Assembly: GCA_008828725.1 (NCBI GenBank)
Contig: MEHQ01003767.1
Coordinates: forward strand, 1-64,000
Origin: Saccharina japonica
Lineage: Eukaryota > Sar > Phaeophyceae > Laminariales > Laminariaceae
DNA: 64,000 bases
Direction: 5' to 3'
The notes beneath the pieces were generated by a model that saw only the letters and a list, made by a program, of their open reading frames with translations, was not told the origin of the DNA and made no database searches. Position 1 is the first letter of the stretch. Each line of letters starts with the position of its first letter. Positions 45,409-55,899 of the stretch are shown piece after piece. The position numbers were made by a program, and so were the translations under genes.

Positions 45409-46850
45409 ATGGGTGATGAGCTCGGGGATCTACGGACCCAGGTGGTGGAACAGGTCCTCGCGATCGACGAGCTGAAGCAGACAACAGCTGACGCAGAGGA
45501 GCGCCGCCAAAAATATCATGCGGAACTACTTGGGATGACGGAGACGCTACTCCTACAGAAGAGTCGAGACAGTGAGGCACAGACGGACTCCGGTAGGCGA
45601 CAGCAGTCGCTACCTACCGATGGCGCAGTAGGGAGGGCTACTGTACCACCATCGTTGGGATTCCTCCACGGTGGGAGCGGGAGCCAGGAGGATGAGCCCG
45701 CGGAAGCTGAGTCCAGCGGGCCTCAGTCTAAATGGAGGAGTCAAGCAAGGGGTCTGGCCCCGATCAGTGAGTCCTTGTTTACCCATGGTGGTCTGGGTAG
45801 ACAGTTTTTGGGACAGGCCAAAATGGCAATACCGGTTTTTGGAAGGGAGAGGGAACTTTGAGGTGTTCTCTAAGCAGATGCACGTCTGCACGAAGCTCCA
45901 CGGTTTCGAAAACNTCTTTGATACCGATGGCTATGTTGATGTTGGGGGCATTTGGCAATGACAAGGAGTCGCTCATGGCTAAGGGTGTGTCGGGGTCCAC
46001 GTACGAGGAGCAGTTGCTGGCAAGGTTTTTTTTCCCCAAGCTTTACAATCCACTGTCGACAAGGCTAGATTCCATCGCAGTACGTCTCGAACACGNTGCT
46101 GGGAGGAAACCGTAGACTGGTGCGATAGCAAGACTAACGCCGAAAAGGGATGTGCATGCGGGAGTTGTACAACTTCAGGATTGGGAAGGAGGACAACCCC
46201 GTAGAGAAGCTGTATGCAATTGAGAACCTGCCAAGAAGTTGGTGAACGCGGGAATGAGTGTAGATGACAACACTTTGTAGTCATGCTTCGTCAATGCTCT
46301 CCCCTATGTCGAGTACGCACTCGATATACGAGACCTCAACTTGAAACAGGTGTTCGACAGAAAGGAGATTCTGAATCTTGTCCGTAGCCAGTACGAGGCG
46401 CTTCTCCCTTCTTTTGGCAAACCGAAGGCCTCGTCAACCTCTCAGGCGCTCTTCGGAAATGGGGGACGAGGCCATGGTGGTGGAGGCGGTCGGGACGAGG
46501 AGGAGGCAGGTCTGGAAAGGGCAAGGAGGGTGGCAACAGCAACAAAACATACGAGCCGAAATCGAAAGTGGCGTGTCTCCCGGTGCCCGACTAACGCCAT
46601 ATTCAGCAACAAATGCACCCGAAGAAGATCAGCGAAAGGTGCGGTGGAAGAGGACACGAGAGCGGCAAGTGTGCAACGTCTGCGGGCATGGAGGGTGGAC
46701 CACCGGCGGAGGCTGTGCTTACGCTGGTGGGCAATCCCGACCGCGATACCGAAGAGACGGCGGCGTTTTGAAGGGTACAGCAGCACCCAAATTCCTACGG
46801 CGGGAGTATAGTCGTGGGAACCCTCGCCGTGCGTACAAACCGGGTAGTTG
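45409..46850 (+). pseudogene. Copia-type gag, frameshifted
   Basis: It starts at ATG 45409 with a helical segment (LRTQVVEQVLAIDELKQ). Other frames then carry the typical copia Gag core (NFEVFSKQMHVCTKLHGFE; later VDDNTL, LPYVEYALDIRDLN, EILNLVRSQYEALL), followed by a Gly-rich stretch and a zinc-knuckle-like CNVCGHGG..GGGC. Several frame changes and Ns break it. Gag would form the particle that packages the RNA. Confidence 0.75.
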
Positions 46851-46854
46851 TTTN

Positions 46855-48732
46855 TGTAGGTCGCACGGCAGTTATTTTTGTTTTTGTTTGCCGTACGCAC
46901 TCCACTTCAGAAATGCGGTTTGGAGGCAGCCGGTATGGGGTGATCACGCAGCGAGGGGAAACATGTATGCATACGAGTGTCGCGAGAAGACGCACAGTCG
47001 CCAAGCTGCGCGCAACCCGCCGTGATGATTTGTTGGGGGAAGTCGCGCGATGTATCATAAACGTGTGCGCTCTGTTGCGGGAGTTTAGTGACGGAGGGAG
47101 CGGGCGCGCGGATATCGGGGCTGACGGCAGCAGTACTACAACAAGGGGAAAGGCGTCCGCATGGCAGCAACCGAGCGGCATACTAACCGCACGCGCTCCA
47201 CGACAGCAGCAGCAGACAGCAGGGGAAGGCCTTGAGAGGAAAGACGTGGTATATCGCCAGCTGGAGCTTTTGTGTCTCGGCAACCGCGGGGCTAGAGTTA
47301 ATCCTGGTCTTCCTGGTGGGTATTCGTGAGAATGATATTTTGTTTTCGCGATTGATACACCTGTCGTCGAAATTATTGAACTTGTTTTTGATCGTACAAT
47401 TTGGAGATTCTTTTGCGACTGGGTTTAGGATTTCAGAATGTTGGAGAATTATCATTCGTTCCGGAAAAAGTCGAGGATTGATAGAAGATGGTATACGTAG
47501 CCCTATCCCCTGATAGTTTTGAGATATGTATTTCATGTTTCAAAACAAACTGTCTTGTAAATCCAAGGTCCGTTCCTTGATGGCAAAACCAGATGTGGAC
47601 TGGTGAACTGATTTTTTATTTTTTATTATTGGTTTGTTTTGGATTGTTACAGTACCTGCGAACCGTGTTTCTATGTTATTAATGGTTGTTGTTGTTGTTG
47701 TTGTTGTTGTCTTCACATTAAACTCGTTTCAGTTGCTAATCCCTATAGTCTGATCTAGCAAGATCACGGCCCGTGGTCACAAAAGTGCTAGAGCCATCAG
47801 AGAATCCTAAAGAACACGTACACTTAGCAGGGAAAGGATACACAGTCCGAAGAGGTACACCTAAAATCCCTACAGCATGTTATGCGTGTCCAAAACTGAA
47901 CTACACGCCCGCAATCTCCATTCGACTACAGCAGCATCGTCCCCCCCCCCCCCCCTCCCACTCTTTACCAATGAATTTTCCGACTACAGCGTAACTACTG
48001 TCTGAAGTGCTGTCTGTACAAAAACACACGGCAGGCGTGGGAACAAGATGGAGCACGCAGCTGCTGTCTGAAGTGCTGCCAGAATGACAGTCCGCGGGCA
48101 CACAGTGAAAAAGAACAGCCAACCAAAATGACTTTTTTTATGCGGGTATCTTTTATTCGTGACCGTATACTGGTTGCAGAATAAGGGAGGGTAAGCACAT
48201 TCAAGATTTGTTATTCTAACACCAGTATTGTTTTGCGAAATATAGTAAGTGGATGCTTGCGTATTCACGAGGGAGAAGGAATATTATATGCGGTACGGAT
48301 TATCGAATGTCTTTTTAGCTGGGAGGGCTTTTGTAGACTATTCATGTTGACCAGTTGCAGGCAATTACTATTTCTTTTTTTGGGTATTTTAGCGCCAGGC
48401 AAATTCTTTGTTCACATCATGCGAAACAGGACTATGCTATCTCGCTTTACCGTCGCGATCTGTGTATCTATGGCGGGAGTAGGGGGCAAAAGGAGGCTTT
48501 TGTCCGGGGGAACGGGGTTCCTCGCGATCTCTGGCATTGTACTTTTCGCCTTAGTTTTTACTGTTGAGGCGCGGCTGTTGTAATTTCCTCTGTGATTGCA
48601 ATGGTTGATATGGGAGTTTGTGAGAGATTTTTGCTCGTAGGGACGGGTTTCCTCTTACCATCGTCGTTGGTTTATGTCATGGGTTTATATCTTTATTTTG
48701 GTTCGTCACTGTCATGTGAGGAGCCGGGAGGG
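46855..48732. other. Interior of the LTR element without pol
   Basis: Between gag and the right LTR there is no protease, integrase or RT motif in any frame I read. It contains a GTT microsatellite (47687-47710) and a poly-C run (about 47940-47954). It may be unrelated DNA that replaced pol. Confidence 0.5.
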
Positions 48733-48948
48733 TGTTCGTATGTGGCTATTCTACAATGACGGTTACATGTAGTTTCGGGTGATTGGCATATTCTTGGTTA
48801 TTTGACTCTTGACTTCTGTGCTCGTACGCGTTGAATATGCTGCACATGGGGGCAGTCCGTTCTGTCTCTCGTCTGTGGAAGACCAATAATAAAACCTGAT
48901 TCGAACTATATCCTTTTCATCTTGCCTCATCGTCCTTGAGTACGAACA
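48733..48948 (+). repeat. 3' LTR of the gag-only element
   Basis: 216 bp, TG..CA ended, followed by TACCC, which matches the 5-bp flank of the 5' LTR. Preceded by a purine-rich tract. Confidence 0.85.
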
Positions 48949-49208
48949 TACCCGTAAGCTTTCGGTTCGCTCGGAGTTACGCCCTAGGCGCACGTCTGAA
49001 ATGAACGTTGCAGGGAGTTATTTTCTCATCTTGCCTGCGTCCTCGTTTTCCCCCGCCCAAGCAAAAAACGCTGGCGAAAGCGAAGCGTAGGAGGGCGATA
49101 AAAAACGCTGATGAAAGCCAGATTTCCAGAAGAGGATAAGAATAAACAGGACGACGGGTTAAGAGGTTTGACGTGACTAAGGACTGTGGTTCGTTATGTG
49201 TTGTCAAC

Positions 49209-50089
49209 CAGAGGTTGGCCCCTTAGGGTACCCGCCACGAACGGGTACACGCCAATGTTTAGAGGCCGGACCCTACCCTACCCGCCGGATATTGACATTT
49301 TGACGGGCACCCGGGTACACGGGTACCCGGATTATTCTGGACGTTTTTTTTTTGTTTCGGTGGCACGATGAGTGGTGTTAGAGTGGATAAATATGCATAC
49401 GACTGCTGCTCGATACAGAAACGGTTAATTACAAATATGTTGTTTTTCGATTCGATACTCAAGCCGCCTGATTTTGCGTTCTAGTGTACAAAACGCTTGC
49501 TTGTAGGCATGTTATGAGGGGTCTGGATGTCCTGAAAATGTACTCGTATATAATTACTACAGGGGATCGTGTGTTTGGGGGCTTGGTTACAATTATACAA
49601 ACACGGGGACACTGGTCAACGAACCCCCCCATGGAAGACTGCAGCACTTACTTGGTGTAATATGGAAGCGGTACTCGTATCCGTCGAAGTTGAGTGTCGA
49701 GGGTGTAGTGCTCGTTAAAATCGGTTTTCTATCAGAGTATTATGGAAGAAGAGTAATGAGTCGGGGTTCCGCAAAATGGACGTGTACCCGTGGGCACCCA
49801 GGTATCCGCTGGCGTTTCTAAGTTTTTACGGGCATGTCGCGCACTGATTAGTTGTCCGTACCCGTCAGGGTTGAGCCTTGAGTGGTATTGCTCATTCCAA
49901 TCAGCTCTCTAGAGATATTACGGAAAAATACTGAACCTGGGTTCGTCATAACGAGCGGGTACCTGGATACCTGGGTACCCGGGTGCCCGTGGCGTCATTC
50001 CCCAAATACCCGCGGGTATTGAAATCAACGGGTAGGGTCCGACCGGGTATACCCGCCGGGTGGTAATAGATGAAAGGGGCCAACCTCTA
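49209..50089. mobile_element. 881-bp terminal-inverted-repeat element rich in GGGTACCC palindromes
   Basis: The left end CAGAGGTTGGCCCCTT and the right end, reverse complemented, TAGAGGTTGGCCCCTT match over about 15 bp. GTTGTCAAC flanks both sides (49200-49208 and 50090-50098), a 9-bp direct repeat that allows a 9-bp (Mutator-like) or 8-bp (hAT-like) duplication. The subterminal regions are packed with GGGTACCC and CCCGGGTACC motifs on both sides. No coding capacity. Confidence 0.75.
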
Positions 50090-50469
50090 GTTGTCAACCT
50101 CGAGGGCATGCCTTTCGTAATATTGAGTGTCCTGAAGCGTACCGTTCAACCTGGAGTATACCCATGAAGGAGAAGCAACCCTTACTAACCTCCCCACCAA
50201 TTTATGTCCTCCCCACGTCCTCGCGCCATGCAGAGACGCCATTCTGATCGATGACAACGAGGACGGAGGAGAGGAAAAAGGGTGCCAGCGTGATTTGGCC
50301 GTCTTGCAGGGCGCTCCCTCGGGTAATGGGGAAGCGAACACAGAGGCGAAAGCTTCGGAAACAGATCCAGATAACGGGGAGGAGAAGACATGATGGTCGT
50401 AGTTTTATTTTTAAATCTTGTATAGCTGTTCGTTTGCCTCGGTCTTTTTTCGACTTAACCCCCCCCCCT

Positions 50470-51541
50470 CTGCCTGGTTGGGGAAAACCCAACGTGCTCC
50501 GTCCCGGCATTGTAGGGATGCGAGGGTCTATGGGCATACGACTACGGCCGTGCACGATATGAGTACACCCCCCCCCCTTGGCACACTAGATAACAGCCAG
50601 GAAACGATCGCCATAGCAGGAGATAGTTGGTGCCACAGACGGTCAAACAGGGAGGGGGTGCGATGAGCAAGACAAATTAATGTAACACGTATCTAGAAAC
50701 ACGTAACGAGAGACCTAATGTTGGAGGTGTATCAATGAGAAGTAGGAAGGGTGGTGCTCCGTCTCGAAAGGGATGCGCGGCCAACGGTCACATTACTTCA
50801 GGTAGGCAACAAACGAGTACCCCCCCGCCCCCCTCCGATAAATACTGGAGACGTACGTATTCGTAGTTGTTGTGTAATTATAACGTAGCAAAGGATAGTC
50901 GGCGGTTGAGGGTGGGCCGCAAGGGGCAGCAGTAGGTGGGGGAAGGTGGGGGAGGGAAACAGTTGTGTGTCGGCATGCATAGTAGATGGCCGTGTACACG
51001 GCAGATGTGTTCTCGGAATGCTCCGTACGGATGCCCCCCCTCCCCCCCTAAATATTTATATTGTATAGGTTGGGTTGGCGTCGGTTGGCAACGACGCTGT
51101 AAAACACGCCCTCCTGCGTGAGCTGACAACCAGGGTCCGTTTTTTTTTTTTTGGCGGTCACCCAGCTGGCGGCTCGTAGATCATTTGTGCGGGGTGGAGA
51201 ACCTTGCTCCGACAAGGGGAATTTCGTATCACGTAGTGTTAATATGGTAAGGCATCCGCGAGGCAGATACTAGATACCCATTGCTGTCTCGGAAGTGGCC
51301 ACACCAGAAATTAAATAATCATTGGAGCTGTCGTCCATATGCAAGTCCGCCTCAGAGGCGGTTCTTAGCAGGATGCAGCTCACCCTCCATGCGACTCGCC
51401 CAATACCTCACGGCGCTTCGCGCTTGGTGCAAGCAATGTCTGCCTGGTTGGTGAAAACCCAACGTGCTCCGTCCCGGCATTGTAGGGATGCGAGGGTCTA
51501 TGGTCATATGACTACGGCCGTGCACGACATGAGTACACCCC
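50470..51541 (+). repeat. Two direct copies of a 100-bp repeat
   Basis: 50470-50571 and 51440-51541 are about 95 percent identical, starting TGCCTGGTTGG and ending ATGAGTACACCCCCCCC. Each is followed by a poly-C run. No 5-bp flank duplication was seen, and the sequence between shows no coding domain, so LTR status is not supported. Confidence 0.6.
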
Positions 51542-52469
51542 CCCCCCCCTTCACTGTACAGAGCAAGAATGTACACAGTAGCACGTCCTTTCTGATTAGA
51601 CTGAGTTAGAGACCGGGTTAATGTTGATAATCTATTTACTTCACTTTCCTTCTGCATGTATTTTGTGTTTCGTTCACCCTCGAGTCGACAGCGCATTGGA
51701 TCAGACGACGAGTAGAAGGTCGTATCGTGATATTGACGCGACAACAAGAAAATCGAGAGCAGTTGCGTTGTGTAAGTTGTTGTAAAGCGCATTTTCTCCC
51801 AAATAAGAAACACAGGTTGGGTCGATATATCTCTGTTGGGATTGTACTACTATGTATACACCAGCGACATTACAACGGTCGGTGATTGTTTTCTGTTACG
51901 ACCGTCATAAATGGCCGATATATGGACTATTACTACTACAACAGCAGTAGACTATTACAGCAGTAGCGTTGAAAAGTTGAGTCCTGATATTTGACCTCAT
52001 GCTATACTGGTATGGTGGTACTGTACATATATTTAAAAAAAACAAGAAAAAAACAAAGCTGAGAGATGGAGGATTTTACGATATGATACAGCAGTACATT
52101 GCAAAGCTGACAACAGGCCAGAAGCAAGGGCATCGTACGATAAGTCTAACCTGCTTACGAGTACAAACAGTACGTAGTAAATGACTCCCACACCAAGAAA
52201 CAGCAGCAGTGCAGTACAGCAGTGCAGGATACCTACAGTAATATAAGAAAGAGGCTAATAAGAAAGCCAGGCTGAGATTTGGAGTAAAACAAGAAATTCG
52301 GGAGTCGTTATCTTGAAATTGAAAATCACCTTTCAAATAAGAAATCCAGCCTGGACCACATTTCCTGTTTCTTATTAGGTGTCCTGTACGGTACTGTAGT
52401 TGTTTCCAGGGCAATAACGAGTTCAAACAGTAGTACACGGCAGCCACCAAGAAGCAGCAGCAGCAGTAG

Positions 52470-53189
52470 TTGTTTACAGGGCAATCACTCGTAGGCAAAT
52501 CGTTTCGTAATGTTGTAACATTTTTGTTGGTTGTGGCTGGAATGGCATCTCGACATCACAATGTGAGGAATTTACACGTCGTTGAGCCGACTACACCGAA
52601 ATTTGAAGAATTTTCAAACAAAATGTTGAAGCAGACAGTAAGTTTACAATGTGTAGAGCATCGTTTCTCGAACGGTAACTTGAACTTGCGAAGTATAGGA
52701 AGACGCCTTGACTACGAGAATGCTCAGTTCTTGCCAACAAGGATGCATGCAGCACTAGCGGCCAGGGTTGCAGCACCAACGACTCTGCCAGGCACACCAC
52801 CCTGCGACGACTTTTTTAGAGGCCAAAATGTTCTCGCTCTATCGCCCTCGAACTTTTCAGAGCCCCAAAAACCAGCCACACCACCAGGTGAAAGTAGCGA
52901 GGCATCCATACATCAACCTATTACCCCTGTAGGTATCGAGCTAGGTCTCCGGACGCCGTGTGAAGCACGCGTTGTGGGTCTGCAATATCCATGGTCCCTG
53001 CCCAAAAATGCCTGCACAAAACGAACTCCAAATTACACGAGCGTGGGGGTAGGGGATGGACCATCCCCTCCCCCTAGAGAGACCCCAATACTATATAAAA
53101 GTCATATCCATTGCATCGCATCACACGCCACTCGAGCGGCACACACAATATATCTGCCTGCACACCTCCGCCGAAATATTACGACATAG
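52470..53189 (+). CDS. Unidentified 239-codon open frame
   Basis: One of the longer plus-strand frames outside transposons. An ATG at 52470 (or internal MASRHHNV at 52542) is followed by EPTTPKFEEFSNKMLKQ, LNLRSIGRRLDYENAQF and a Pro/Ser/Thr-rich half (SEPQKPATPPGESSEAS). No known domain, signal or splice structure stands out. A TATA-like CTATATAAAAG at 53090-53100 lies within its 3' part and could belong to a different transcript. It may be chance. Confidence 0.3.
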   Translation: MFTGQSLVGKSFRNVVTFLLVVAGMASRHHNVRNLHVVEPTTPKFEEFSNKMLKQTVSLQCVEHRFSNGNLNLRSIGRRLDYENAQFLPTRMHAALAARVAAPTTLPGTPPCDDFFRGQNVLALSPSNFSEPQKPATPPGESSEASIHQPITPVGIELGLRTPCEARVVGLQYPWSLPKNACTKRTPNYTSVGVGDGPSPPPRETPILYKSHIHCIASHATRAAHTIYLPAHLRRNITT

Positions 53190-55899
53190 AAGGCTCCCCT
53201 TCGGAATTGTGGTTGATTTGGAATATCAGGGGTGTCGCAAGCTGAGAAGGGCGAATACAGTAGAAAGCGTTCGTTCCTCGAACTATCAACATCAGCTACT
53301 ACTCGTACACGTAGCCACCGGGCGAGCACAACGAACATAAAATAACTCTTGCGTTGCAAGGAACGGCAGGTTCGTGGGGTGCGTTTGACAATTGATTTTA
53401 GTATGTATCTGTTTTTGGCCCTGAACGGACCACCAGCAGGCGTACCTGTTTTTGGCCGCTGCCCATAATACTACATTGTTTGGAAAGGCGTTACACACGC
53501 CGTGCACGGTGATAACACCAACAAGGAAAGGCAGTCGGGTATAGGTCTCGATGGCTCGAGTCAAGTGTTGAGGCACACGAGAATACCAATCAATGCGAAT
53601 GCGCGTACTGCTGCAGTGAATACCCACCGAAAGACGTGTACGTATAGGAAACCATAACCGCTGGTGGATTGTTTTAATTATTTGTCGTTTTCCCTGGCTT
53701 CAGCGAAACCAATTATGAGCACATTTTTCATACGGCTCCGGACACGCTCGCACGAGCCATATCACCCGTCCCAGACATATATCATATATGAGCCGAGTTC
53801 TTGGCATTACATGCTCCACACACAAATATGAGTGGTACAATAATGTCACGGACTCAATCATACCATACTTAGGTTCACACAAGTCTCGTGAAAGTACATC
53901 CCGCACTGATCAGGGCAGGTGCGTGAAAATACCGGTAACATTGCGCCACACCCTAAAAACCTTAAAACCACCGTACATCAGAGAAAATAACGGCAGAGGT
54001 CTCAACTAATTCGTCAAATGTCAAGTAAAACGGCACATAAACTAATCCATCATTACTACTACATACTGCTAATAATCCCAAACTTCGTCGCCAATCGTTG
54101 CCAAGGTAAAACGGCAATCCCGCGTCGTACGGAATCTTTTAATCTCAATCACAGCCTGGACCCCCCAACATATATAGACAGTAAGTACGAGAAGGAAAAA
54201 GTTGAACGCACTCGTGGAGCATGTTTATAAAAACTTCAAACCAAAACTGTAGCACTAAACTGTCTTTAGAAACGTATCGTACTTTCCAACCGAATCGCGC
54301 GCCGTGTTGTGTACTCTAAAAATGCAGAACAACATGACGGTTCTGATAAGAGAAACATAAAATCCAACCCGAAGCAGCCCCCTGCTAGATATTCTCCACG
54401 CGAGTGTGCAAACATTTACCTATTGCAGCCGTGGAAATAATATACCAGTGTTTGGTTTCACGGTGGAGTTTGCCCAATGCATCAGAATATAGCCTAAGTG
54501 CATGACGCGATCAATCGCAAACCCTCTGGCGTATTACCTTTACCCTACGTATGGATATCTCCCAAACCCTTCTCCGGTCAAAACTTGCCCCGTTCCAGCC
54601 AACCAAACACCCAAAAACAAACTATGAATACAAATAATGTATATTGAAACCGTACGTGGGCGTCTCAAACTCTGCCGTTGGCAAAAACGCTCCGGGAATC
54701 CGCGATGACTGACATGAATGTGTTCACCATTGGGAGTACCGCAGTAGTCTCCCAGACAATCAGTCTGACCAATAATTGGTCTGATGCCGAGGTTCTTCTC
54801 TACTTTTCAATGTCTACATATTGAAACAATCGAAAAACAGGCAAAACTGATCAAAAGTTATTTTCACTCGGTTGCAAGCAACGAAAACACTCCCCTATAA
54901 AAAATCCGCTGCCACACCCCAGCACACACGACCTCGTATTGCTGTGTTATATTACTCGGCGTCTCGTTGGGGTACTGGTCAACAACGCCACCGATGGCCA
55001 CTGTGGGAGATGTAGAACTCGGCGGGGGTGCAGTCGTACATCCCGTGTTACGAGGATGGGGGCCATTGGAGTCTAAGCGGAACCTGGGAATGATTAAGTG
55101 GTGGGAGCGAAAAGGGCCGCAACGTGGGGAGTCAGCATCTGCAACACAAACCAAAATGGTGAATGTTTCGAGCAAAGCGGTTGAATTGATTCCTGTTCAC
55201 ATGCTCGCCAGATCTATCAATGGATGTGGAGATTATACGTTGTCAAATGACGCATCGGCTCTGCTCTAATCATGTTCGTCCATTCATAATTAGAATCAAT
55301 GCAAGTAGCATGTACATTGCTTCGCCTCCGATTCCTCTAATTGGTGCATCTCACGGATACGAGAAAGCTCGTGTCATGTAACCGAAAGTATGGAATTTTA
55401 AGCTTTTCGGACCGTAACGTGAAAAAAAAAGAAAACCTCATGATCGCCATTGCACCGCGAACACTCCCTGGCGCCCTCGCGAGACGTTCTATTAACTATT
55501 GCTGACGTCTACAACAACTGCTCAACAGACTTTTAGAGTACACCAAGTGGAGGAGGGAAAATCCTGAGGTCAGCATGTTCACGTGGCAAACTCCGACACG
55601 TTTTTGTGTCACGGGTGCCTCGAACCTGTCTTCGGGCGACCTCCTTCGTACTAACGCCACTTGGCGCGGTAACGACATGCAGAAGCGTTTCACCAGATCT
55701 CTACGTTCCGCCTTTAGCGTGCTTCTTGACAGCACAGTCGATGAGGTATGGAAGCACGCTGCCGCATGACACCGAGAGCTCTGATCAATTAAATGCAGAA
55801 AAAAACGCACATCCTGTACACCGAGCAAAATCGTGCACGCATGGAGGAGATAGTACGAGCAAAATATGGAGGTTTTGCTAGATATTCACACGACGCACC
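53190..55899. other. No recognisable gene
   Basis: AT-rich intergenic DNA downstream of the right cassette gene. A short palindrome around CAGTCTGACCAATAATTGG lies near 54758. An open frame at 54967-55269 is unremarkable. No shared repeats with the left end were noted here. Confidence 0.4.

Larger units (their letters stand above)
45157..48948 (+). mobile_element. LTR retrotransposon with gag but no pol
   Basis: The left LTR is 45157-45379 and the right LTR 48733-48948; both begin TGTTCGTATGTGG and end ACGAACA. TACCC flanks both sides (45152-45156 and 48949-48953), a perfect 5-bp target duplication. A purine-rich tract (GAGGAGCCGGGAGGG) lies just before the right LTR, as expected for a polypurine tract. 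The interior holds a broken copia-type gag (45409-46850) and then about 1.9 kb with no pol. It must rely on enzymes from another element. Three Ns occur in gag. Confidence 0.85.

Noticed and set aside
50470-51541. LTR pair of a third retrotransposon
   Set aside because: Repeats are only about 100 bp, lack TG..CA ends and a flanking duplication, and enclose no element proteins.
53090-53100. TATA box as promoter of a gene at 53.1-53.3 kb
   Set aside because: The motif CTATATAAAAG is good, but no convincing coding sequence follows, so I do not call a promoter.
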